From positions 124,001 to 188,000 of the forward strand of contig NZ_QLLT01000010.1 of NCBI RefSeq assembly GCF_003259315.1: DNA of 64,000 bases. The letters run 5' to 3'. Shown piece by piece: positions 53,298-60,406 of this stretch. The position numbers and the translations under genes were made by a program. The notes beneath the pieces were generated by a model, which saw only the letters and a program-made list of their open reading frames with translations, was not told where the DNA came from and searched no databases. The DNA is from Kitasatospora sp. SolWspMP-SS2h (GTDB lineage Bacteria > Actinomycetota > Actinomycetes > Streptomycetales > Streptomycetaceae). Every line of letters starts with the position of its first letter. Positions within the stretch are counted from its first letter, which is position 1.

Positions 53298-54560
53298 ATG
53301 CCCGCACTGCCACTTCACGTGCTCGTCGACCACGCCCGGCGGCACTCGCCGTTCTACGCCGAGCTGTACCGCGACGTGCCCGCCGTCGTCACCTCGCTCG
53401 CCCAGCTGCCCCTGATCGACCACGTCGCGTTCTGGTCGGCCAACCGCTGGCCCGACAACCGGCTGCTGACCGGCCCGCTCACCGACGCCGCCGTCTACAA
53501 GTCCGGCGGCACCACCGGCGCGCCCAAGTTCTCGCCGTGGACGCGCTCCGAGCACGTCGACTCGGTCAGCGCGTTCGGTGCCGGGCTGGTCGACGCTGGG
53601 CTCAAGCCCGGGCAGAAGGTCGCCAACCTGTTCCGGGCGGGCGAGTTCTACAGCGGCTTCCTGTTCATCGAGGGGGCCCTGCACCACGCGCCGATCGACA
53701 ACGTCCGGCTGCCGGTGGCCACCGCGCCGGACGAGTACGTGGCCGACCTGATCCACTCGTTCGGCGTCGACGTCCTGGCGGGCGAGCCGATGAAGCTGTC
53801 CGCCGTCGCCGAGACGCTGCTCAAGCAGGACCGGCCCGCCCCGCAGGTCGAACTGATCCTGTTCGGCGGCGACATCCTCTTCGCCGACCTGCGCCCGCTG
53901 CTGCGTTCGGCCTTCCCGAACGCCGCGCTCTCCTCGATCGGCTACGCCTCGGTGGACGCCGGGCTGGTGGCCGGGCCGGTGCCCGCCGGGGACGACCTGC
54001 GGGTCCACCGGGCCTTCCCGAACCGGACGGTGGTCGAACTCGTCGACGACGCCACCGGCGAGCCGATCACCGAACCCGGCGTCCCGGGGCGGGTGGTGGT
54101 CACCAACCTGTTCCGCACCCTGGTGCCGATCCTGCGCTACCCGGCGGGCGACCGCGCCGAGTGGACGGGCCCCGGGCGCGGCACCTTCCGGCTGCTCGGC
54201 CGCTCCACCGAGGGCGCCCGGATCGGGATCGTCACCATGCCCACCGAGGACGTCCGCGACGTGCTGCTCGCCCACGACCCCGACCACCGCATCACCGGCC
54301 TCCAGTTCGTCCAACGCCGCTGGAAGGGCCGCGACGGCCTGGTCATCCGGCTCGGCCACACCACCGACGCCCCGCCCTCCGCCGCCTTCACCGAGACCCT
54401 GCGGCAAGCTGTCCTGGACGCCCGGCCCGCGTACGCCTCCGAGACCGCGATCGGCGCGATCCACCCGCTCCGGCTCGAATGGGTGCCGCGCGGCGAGCTG
54501 GTCACCAACCCCCGCACCGGCAAGCTCCGCCAGGTCATCGACGAGCGCCCCGCGCACTGA
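53298..54560 (+). CDS. PaaK-like AMP-dependent ligase (second of two)
   Basis: A 420-residue phenylacetate-CoA-ligase-like protein following the SDR by 12 bp, with AGGAG before the ATG. Motifs: VYKSGGTTGAPKFSPW, LILFGGDILFADLRPLL, SSIGYASVDAGLVAGP, LRYPAGDRAEWTG, FRLLGRSTEGARIGIVTMP and the C-terminal NPRTGKLRQVI with the catalytic Lys. It lacks the Cys pair seen in its paralogue 3 kb upstream. Two dissimilar PaaK-type ligases in one cluster imply two different acids, or one activation and one coupling role. It is the last gene of the set. Confidence 0.9.
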   Translation: MPALPLHVLVDHARRHSPFYAELYRDVPAVVTSLAQLPLIDHVAFWSANRWPDNRLLTGPLTDAAVYKSGGTTGAPKFSPWTRSEHVDSVSAFGAGLVDAGLKPGQKVANLFRAGEFYSGFLFIEGALHHAPIDNVRLPVATAPDEYVADLIHSFGVDVLAGEPMKLSAVAETLLKQDRPAPQVELILFGGDILFADLRPLLRSAFPNAALSSIGYASVDAGLVAGPVPAGDDLRVHRAFPNRTVVELVDDATGEPITEPGVPGRVVVTNLFRTLVPILRYPAGDRAEWTGPGRGTFRLLGRSTEGARIGIVTMPTEDVRDVLLAHDPDHRITGLQFVQRRWKGRDGLVIRLGHTTDAPPSAAFTETLRQAVLDARPAYASETAIGAIHPLRLEWVPRGELVTNPRTGKLRQVIDERPAH

Positions 54561-54636
54561 CCGACCGCCCTGCCCCACCCCGGCCCGCCCCGGCCCGGGT
54601 GCGGCGCACCGGCGGCAGCGCCGGCGGGTGGCCGCC

Positions 54637-55374
54637 CTACCCGGTGAGCGGGTCCGCCGCGACCCGCCCGGGGCGGGCGGTCATCCGGGCGCCGACCGAC
54701 CAGGCGTGCCGGGTGACCGCGAGCAGGAAGCGGGTGCGGGAGGCCCGGACGGCGTGCAGGGCGGGGCCGTGGTCGACGGCGACGAAGAGGGCGCCGGCCA
54801 GCGCCAGCAGGAGCCAGACCGGGTTCACGAACGGTCGGGCGGAGGGCGGCAGTTCGGCGGCGGACTGGTGCAGCCGGCGGACGTGGAACGGGATGTGGCG
54901 GCGCTCGTCGCGCAGGATCCGGTCGGTGACCTCGCGGGCCAGCGGGTCGGCGAGGCCGTCCCGCAGGCTGCGGTAGTACTCGACGGCGACCAGCTCGGCG
55001 ACCATCAGCACCATCAACTCGGTGCGCAGGCCCAGCAGTCGGCGCACCCGGACGAAGATCCCGTCGCTCCAGTGCCCGTCCAGCAGCGGGACGCCGGCCG
55101 CGCCCAGCAGCTCGGCCAGCAGCCGCGCGTGGTTGCGCTCCTCGGCGACGAACAGCCGCACCGCCGCCGCGTACTCGGCGTCCCCCGCCAGGTCGGCCTT
55201 GGCCAGCAGGCTGGTCCCGTCCCCGTCCTCCCCCACCTGGAACTTCTGCAGGCTGCGCGCCACCGCCGCGGGCAGCCGCACCCCGTGCCCCCACTCCGGA
55301 TCGGCGATCCACTCCCGGCGCGCCTTCTCCGCCTCGAACTCCGCCACCCACTCACCGAATCCGCTTCCGGGCAT
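54637..55374 (-). CDS. Ferritin-like (probable diiron) protein with C-terminal hydrophobic segment
   Basis: A 245-residue protein from ATG 55374. Two ExxH motifs (AAVRLFVAEERNHARLLAEL and DRILRDERRHIPFHVRRL) plus Glu residues in MVLMVAELVAVEYYRSLRDG suit a carboxylate-bridged diiron four-helix bundle. The C-terminal part contains a hydrophobic stretch (NPVWLLLALAGALFVAVDHG). It may be an oxidase or oxygenase, or an iron/peroxide protein. It is convergent with the biosynthetic set, 76 bp away, and has its own promoter with a palindrome, so membership in the pathway is uncertain. Confidence 0.8.
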   Translation of the reverse strand: MPGSGFGEWVAEFEAEKARREWIADPEWGHGVRLPAAVARSLQKFQVGEDGDGTSLLAKADLAGDAEYAAAVRLFVAEERNHARLLAELLGAAGVPLLDGHWSDGIFVRVRRLLGLRTELMVLMVAELVAVEYYRSLRDGLADPLAREVTDRILRDERRHIPFHVRRLHQSAAELPPSARPFVNPVWLLLALAGALFVAVDHGPALHAVRASRTRFLLAVTRHAWSVGARMTARPGRVAADPLTG

Positions 55375-55472
55375 GGCTGCGCCCCCGCTCTCGTGCCTGT
55401 GCTGCGCCCGCCGCGCCGGCGGCACGCGGGCATACCGGGACGGACGCCGCGGTGCGGCGGCGCCCGACCCGT

Positions 55473-55500
55473 ACGCTACCGCACTCCTGAACGCGTTCAA
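55473..55500 (-). promoter_or_regulatory. Promoter with TTGAACGCGTTCA palindrome before the ferritin-like gene
   Basis: On the minus strand, TTGAAC (-35) and TAGCGT (-10) are 16 bp apart. The -35 lies within the perfect palindrome TGAACGCGTTCA (55488-55499), a likely TetR-type operator that would block RNA polymerase. Confidence 0.6.
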
Positions 55501-55520
55501 ATAGCTGGCGCGGACCCCGC

Positions 55521-58500
55521 TCAGTACACGTCGCGGACGTAGCGCTTCTCGGCGGCGAGGGACTTGACGTAGGCGGCGGCGTCGGCCGGGGTGAGGCCGC
55601 CGTGGGTGGTGGCGAGGTCGCGCAGGGCGCGGTCGACGTCCTTGGCCATCCGGGAGGCGTCGCCGCAGACGTAGAAGTGGGCGCCGTCCTGGAGCCAGGA
55701 CCAGAGGTGGTGGCCGTGTTCGCGCATCCGGTCCTGGACGTAGACCTTGGCGCGCTGGTCGCGGGAGAAGGCGGTGTCGAGGCGGGTGAGGGTGCCGTCG
55801 GCGAGGTGGGCGGTGAGTTCCTCGCGGTAGTAGAAGTCGGTGGCCTCGTGCTGCTCGCCGAAGAACAGCCAGTTGGGGGCGCGGTGGCCGCGGGCCCGGC
55901 GGTCGTCCAGGAAGCCGAGGAAGGGGGCGACGCCGGTGCCGGGGCCGACCATGACCATGGGGGTGGCGGGGTCGGCGGGCGGGCGGAAGTGCGGGGAGCG
56001 CTGGAGGTGGACGGGGACGGTGGCGCCGGGTTCGGCGTCGGCCAGGTGGGTGGAGCAGACGCCGCCGCGCGGCCGGCCCTTGAGGCTGTCCCAGCGGACC
56101 ACCGAGACGGTGAGCGAGACCTGGTGGGGGTCGGTGAGCGGGCTGGAGCAGATCGAGTACTGGCGGGGCTGGAGCCTGCCGAACACCTCGGCCCACTCCT
56201 GGGCCGAGGCCCGGACGGCGAACTCGGCGGCCACGTCGACGGCTTGGCGGCCCCACGTCCAGCGGGCCAGTGCGTCGGTGTTGTCGGCGCGCAGCAGGGC
56301 GCGCAACTCGCGCCCGTCGCGGGTGCGTTCGGCGGTGAAGCGGAGCAGCGCGGGGCCGACTCTGGTGATGTCGAGGTGCCGGGCGAGCGCTTCGCGCAGC
56401 GGCAGCTCGCCGGGGCCGGGGAGGGTGACGGTGCTGTCGCCGGACAGGCCGGTCACGGAGAGCCACTCGTCGACCAGGGCGGGCGGGTTGACCGGGTGGA
56501 CGGCGAGCGCGTCGCCGGCCGCGTAGTCGAGCGGGAGGCCGAGGCCGCCGGTGTCGAAGGTGAAGCGGCGGACCTCCTTGCCCGAACCGGCCCCGGAGAG
56601 CAGGCGGTTGCCGACCAGCCGGGCGGGGACGGTGCTGCGGCGCGGAGCCGGGGCGGCGGGGACGGTGACTGCGGGGGCGGTGGGCGCGGGGGCTGCGGGC
56701 GCGGCGGCCCGGCCGAGGGCGGTCAGGACGCTGTCGAGCCAGCTGTCGGCGGTGCGCGCGTAGTCGGGTTCGCAGTCGGCGCGCGGGGCGAGGCGGTGGG
56801 CGCCGAGTTCGGCGAGGCGGGTGTCGAGGCGGCGGCCGTGGCCGCAGAAGTCCTGGTAGCTGGAGTCGCCGAAGGCGAGGACGGCGTAGCGGCGGCCGTC
56901 GAGGCGGGCGGGACGGTCGGCGGTGAGGGCGTCCCAGAAGCCGGCGCCGTTGTCGGGGGCGTCGCCGTCGCCGTAGGTGGAGGTGATCAGCAGCAGGTCG
57001 GCGTCGCCCGGCAGGGCGGCCGGGTCGGTGTCGGCCATGGCGTGCAGCGCGGCGGGGTGGCCGTCGGCGGTGAGGCGGGCGACGGCGGTGGTGGCGAACT
57101 CCTCGGCGGTGCCGGTCTGCGAGGCCCACAGCACGAGGAGCTGCCGGGTCGGCGCGGCGGGCGCGGCCGGGTCGGGTGCGGCGGCCCGCGAGTACAGGCC
57201 GGCCAGGGCGCCGTTGACCCACTGGGCGTGCCCGGGGTCGAACGGGGCGTCGGCGGGGAGCACCGGCACGCCGGGCCGTCCGGTCGGGATGGCGGCCAGG
57301 AACCCGGCCAGGTAGCGGCGTTCGCCCTCGGCGAGGACCGGCGGGGGCGCGGCGTCCAGCCCGAACACCGAGGCGGCGGCCCCGGGGGCGGCGGCCGGAA
57401 CGGCGAGCGGGACGGCGGGCGGGACGGCGAGCGCGGGCACGGTCACGGGCGCGGGAGCGGTGCCGGCGGGCGTCGGGACCCTGCTCAACGCCACCGCGCA
57501 GTACTTGAGTTCGGGCTGGAAGGAGAGCGGGTCGACGGCGTCGGAGGTGACGGCGTTGACCGACAGGTACTCGCCGAACAGGTCGTTCCAGTGGAACGGG
57601 GCGAAGCAGCTCCCCCGCTGCACCCGGTCGGTGACCTTGGCGGGCAGCACGGCCCGGCCGCGCCAGGAGGAGACCTCGACGCCGTCGCCCTCGCCGATGC
57701 CGAGCGCGGCGGCGTCCTCGGGGTGGATCTCGACGAACGGCGACGGGTTCAGCTTGGCGAGTTTGGCGACCTTGGCGGTCTTGGTGAGGGTGTGCCACTG
57801 GTGCGGGAGGCGGCCGGTGTTCAGGACGAACGGGTAGTCGTCGTCCGGGAGTTCGGCCGGGTCGAGGTGCGGGCGGGGGTGGAAGGCGGCCCGGCCGGAG
57901 GGGGTGGGGAAGCGCGGGGTGCCGTCGGGCTGCAGGTAGCGGATCGGGTTGCGGTCGGGCCCCTCGGGGTCGGCGGCGGGCCACTGGACGGGGGTGTCGC
58001 GCAGCCGGGGGTAGGAGGCGCCGCGCAGGTCCCAGCCGGTGACGGGGTTGTGGGCCCGCTTGAGCTCCTCGAAGACCTGCTCGGCGTCGGTGAAGTCGAA
58101 GCCCTCCGAGTAGCCCATGGCGCGGGCGACCTCCGCGATGATCCGCCAGTCCGGGAGCGCCTCGCCGGGCGGGTCGGCGGCGGGGCGGGCCAGGGTGAGG
58201 TTGCGCTCGCTGTTGACCAGCACGCCCTCGGTCTCGGTCCACAGCGCGGCCGGGAGCACCACGTCGGCGTAGGCGTTGGTCTCGGTGTCGGTGAACACGT
58301 CCTGGGTGACGACGAGTTCGGCCCGCTCCAGGCCCTCGATGACGGTGCGCCGGTTGCCGACCGAGGCGACCGGGTTGGTGCAGATGATCCAGCACGCCTT
58401 GATCTCGCCGTCGGCCATCCGCCGGAACATCTCGACGGTGCCCCGGCCGACGCCGTCGGCGCGCAGCGTGCCCGGCGGCAGGTCCCACAGCCGCTCGGTG

Positions 58501-59645
58501 AACTCCCGGTCGGCGGCGGCCAGGACGGAGCGCTGGCCGGGCAGCCCGGGGCCCATGTAGCCCATCTCGCGGCCGCCCATGGCGTTGGGCTGGCCGGTCA
58601 GCGAGAACGGGCCGCTGCCGGGGCGGCAGATGGTGCCGGTGGCCAGGTGCAGGTTGACCAGCGCGTTGGTGTTCCAGGTGCCGTGCGTGGACTGGTTCAG
58701 CCCCATCGTCCACAGGCTGGTGAACTCCCCGGCCTCGCCGATCAGTTCGGCGGCCCGGCGGATGTCGGCCTCGGCCAGGCCGGTGAGTTCGGCGACCCGG
58801 TGCGGCGGGTAGTCGGCGAGGAGCTCCGGCATCGCCTCCCAGCCCTCGGTGTGCCGGGCGATGAACTCCGGGTCGGTGTGCCCGTCCGCGTGCAGCAGGT
58901 GCAGCAGGCCGTTCAGCAGGGCCAGGTCGGTGCCGGGGCGCAGTTGCAGGAACAGGTCGGCCTTGGCGGCGGTGGCGGTGCGCCGGGGGTCGACCACGAT
59001 CAGCTTGGCGCCCGCCTTGACCCGGTCCATCATCCGCAGGAACAGGATCGGGTGGCAGTCGGCCGTGTTGGAGCCGATCACCAGGAACACGTCCGCCAGG
59101 TCGAGGTCCCGGTACGAGCCGGGCGGGCCGTCCGCGCCCAGCGACAGCTTGTAGCCGGTGCCCGCGCTGGCCATGCACAGGCGGGAGTTGGACTCGATCT
59201 GGTTGGTCCGGACGTACCCCTTGGCGAGCTTGTTGGCCAGGTACTGGGCCTCCAGGCTCAGCTGGCCGGACACGTACAACGCGAACGCGTCCGGCCCGTG
59301 CTCGTCCACGATCGCCCGCAGCCGCCGCCCGGTGGCGGCGATCGCGTCGGCGACCGGCGTCGGCACCGGGTCCTCGCCGCGGACGGTGCGCACCAGGGCG
59401 GTGGTCAGGCGTCCGGGCGCGGCCAGCAGGTCCGCGGTGGTCGCGCCCTTGGTGCACAGCCGGCCCCGGTTCGCCGGGTGGTCCGGGTCGCCGGAGACCC
59501 TCCGCACGGTGCGGCGGCCGTCCGGGCCGGTGCCGACGTCCAGGAGCAGGCCGCAGCCCACCCCGCAGTAGGAGCAGACCGACCTGACCTGTCCGGTCCC
59601 CGGCCGCTGCGGCTTCGCTGCGTCCTGCGCCACCTGTCCGGCCAC
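55521..59645 (-). CDS. Assimilatory nitrate reductase fused to flavodoxin/NADPH reductase
   Basis: A 1374-residue fusion starting at GTG 59645 (GGAAGGG upstream). Residues 1-720 are a molybdopterin nitrate reductase of the NasA/NarB type: 4Fe-4S ligands C24, C27, C31 and C64 (CSYCGVGC), then [42 protein letters not shown] and [20 protein letters not shown]. After a Pro/Ala/Val linker come a flavodoxin domain ([31 protein letters not shown]) and a CysJ-like FAD/NADPH module ([53 protein letters not shown]). Nitrate reduction with NADPH electrons in one polypeptide is implied. Such fusions are named nitrate/sulfite reductase flavoprotein in actinobacteria. No nirBD or transporter is adjacent. 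Confidence 0.93.
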   Translation of the reverse strand: MAGQVAQDAAKPQRPGTGQVRSVCSYCGVGCGLLLDVGTGPDGRRTVRRVSGDPDHPANRGRLCTKGATTADLLAAPGRLTTALVRTVRGEDPVPTPVADAIAATGRRLRAIVDEHGPDAFALYVSGQLSLEAQYLANKLAKGYVRTNQIESNSRLCMASAGTGYKLSLGADGPPGSYRDLDLADVFLVIGSNTADCHPILFLRMMDRVKAGAKLIVVDPRRTATAAKADLFLQLRPGTDLALLNGLLHLLHADGHTDPEFIARHTEGWEAMPELLADYPPHRVAELTGLAEADIRRAAELIGEAGEFTSLWTMGLNQSTHGTWNTNALVNLHLATGTICRPGSGPFSLTGQPNAMGGREMGYMGPGLPGQRSVLAAADREFTERLWDLPPGTLRADGVGRGTVEMFRRMADGEIKACWIICTNPVASVGNRRTVIEGLERAELVVTQDVFTDTETNAYADVVLPAALWTETEGVLVNSERNLTLARPAADPPGEALPDWRIIAEVARAMGYSEGFDFTDAEQVFEELKRAHNPVTGWDLRGASYPRLRDTPVQWPAADPEGPDRNPIRYLQPDGTPRFPTPSGRAAFHPRPHLDPAELPDDDYPFVLNTGRLPHQWHTLTKTAKVAKLAKLNPSPFVEIHPEDAAALGIGEGDGVEVSSWRGRAVLPAKVTDRVQRGSCFAPFHWNDLFGEYLSVNAVTSDAVDPLSFQPELKYCAVALSRVPTPAGTAPAPVTVPALAVPPAVPLAVPAAAPGAAASVFGLDAAPPPVLAEGERRYLAGFLAAIPTGRPGVPVLPADAPFDPGHAQWVNGALAGLYSRAAAPDPAAPAAPTRQLLVLWASQTGTAEEFATTAVARLTADGHPAALHAMADTDPAALPGDADLLLITSTYGDGDAPDNGAGFWDALTADRPARLDGRRYAVLAFGDSSYQDFCGHGRRLDTRLAELGAHRLAPRADCEPDYARTADSWLDSVLTALGRAAAPAAPAPTAPAVTVPAAPAPRRSTVPARLVGNRLLSGAGSGKEVRRFTFDTGGLGLPLDYAAGDALAVHPVNPPALVDEWLSVTGLSGDSTVTLPGPGELPLREALARHLDITRVGPALLRFTAERTRDGRELRALLRADNTDALARWTWGRQAVDVAAEFAVRASAQEWAEVFGRLQPRQYSICSSPLTDPHQVSLTVSVVRWDSLKGRPRGGVCSTHLADAEPGATVPVHLQRSPHFRPPADPATPMVMVGPGTGVAPFLGFLDDRRARGHRAPNWLFFGEQHEATDFYYREELTAHLADGTLTRLDTAFSRDQRAKVYVQDRMREHGHHLWSWLQDGAHFYVCGDASRMAKDVDRALRDLATTHGGLTPADAAAYVKSLAAEKRYVRDVY

Positions 59646-59698
59646 GGGAGCCCTTCCGTTCGACCTGCACCTGCCTGCGGCGACTGTAGGAAGGGCGC

Positions 59699-59714
59699 GT
59701 TTCGCGGCTGTCTC
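59699..59714 (-). promoter_or_regulatory. GlnR-like box upstream of the nitrate reductase
   Basis: The minus strand reads GAGAC-N6-GAAAC, fitting the a/b half-site spacing of GlnR sites. A further GTAAC lies at 59737-59733. It lies 54-69 bp before the start codon. GlnR is known to control nitrate assimilation in Streptomyces. Confidence 0.4.
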
Positions 59715-59762
59715 CGCGGCGCACGGCCCGCGGTTACACCGGCCGCACAGCGGGGCGGGCCG

Positions 59763-59803
59763 CCCGGTGAGGGCCGCGACGCCCCGCCGGGGCCCTCACC
59801 GGG
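59763..59803 (-). terminator. Terminator after the PaaI thioesterase
   Basis: A 13-bp perfect stem, CCCGGTGAGGGCC (59763-59775) with GGCCCTCACCGGG (59791-59803), and a 15-nt loop, about 40 nt past the stop codon. Confidence 0.65.
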
Positions 59804-59844
59804 GCCCTCCACGGGGGCCGCCCGCACCCGTGGGCCCGGCGGGC

Positions 59845-60255
59845 TCAGCTGCTGTGCGGCACCCCGGTGACCAGCACGCTCTGGCCCCGGAACTCGGCGA
59901 CCACCGCGCCCGCGGCGGTCCGCACCGTGACGTCGTAGACGCCCTGCCGGCCCGCCAGGGTCCGCTCCACGGCCTCCGCCACCAGCTCGTCGCCGAGTTG
60001 CGCCGGGGCCAGGAAGCTGATCTGCGCGCCCTGGGCGAGCGCGACCGGCCCGTAGCTGTTGCAGGCGTACGAGAAGGCGGCGTCGGCGAGCAGGAACACG
60101 TACCCGCCGTGCCCGATGCCGTGCGCGTTGGCCATCTCCTCGGTGACCTTCATCCGCGCCACCGCGCGCCCTCCGGACACCTCCTCCAGCACGATGCCCG
60201 CCCCGCCGGCGGCCCGGTCGCGCTCGAACATTGCGTCGATCCTGGAACGTCCCAC
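59845..60255 (-). CDS. paaI: PaaI-type hotdog thioesterase
   Basis: A 136-residue hotdog-fold acyl-CoA thioesterase. The signature ANAHGIGHGGYVFLLADAAF includes the HGGxxF(L)LxD active-site helix with catalytic Asp, and ISFLAPAQLGDELVAEA and YDVTVRTAAGAVVAEFRGQS follow. It hydrolyses aryl- or hydroxyphenylacetyl-CoA-like thioesters. GTG 60255 is used, with ATG 60231 as an alternative start. No phenylacetate operon is present; it stands alone behind a TGACGG-type palindrome. Confidence 0.9.
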   Translation of the reverse strand: MGRSRIDAMFERDRAAGGAGIVLEEVSGGRAVARMKVTEEMANAHGIGHGGYVFLLADAAFSYACNSYGPVALAQGAQISFLAPAQLGDELVAEAVERTLAGRQGVYDVTVRTAAGAVVAEFRGQSVLVTGVPHSS

Positions 60256-60307
60256 GGCGGCCCCCCGGTGAGCTGGTCATTCGGCGAAGCAGCATTAGAC
60301 CGACCGC

Positions 60308-60324
60308 ATTGACGGCCTGTCAAT
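60308..60324. promoter_or_regulatory. Palindrome ATTGACGGCCTGTCAAT upstream of paaI
   Basis: A 17-bp near-perfect palindrome 53 bp before the start. The core TGACGGCCTGTCA differs from the TGACGGTCCGTCA sites at 12571 and 28284 at two positions, and may be recognised by a related TetR-type regulator. Confidence 0.5.
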
Positions 60325-60406
60325 GACGTACCGGCGGAACCCGTTCCGTCCGCGGCGGCCGGACGTGACGCGGGACACGCCGCCGACGGCGGTGGCCGGC
60401 GGTCGG

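Noticed and set aside
42025..54560. Assignment to negamycin, streptothricin or viomycin clusters
   Set aside because: They share a beta-lysine element, but the characteristic partners (N-N-forming enzymes, streptolidine genes, multi-module NRPS) are not in the window.
53186..54976. 596-codon plus-strand frame overlapping the second PaaK-like gene
   Set aside because: It is Arg/Ala/Pro-rich and out of frame with the PaaK-like protein, which has all family motifs and its own AGGAG.
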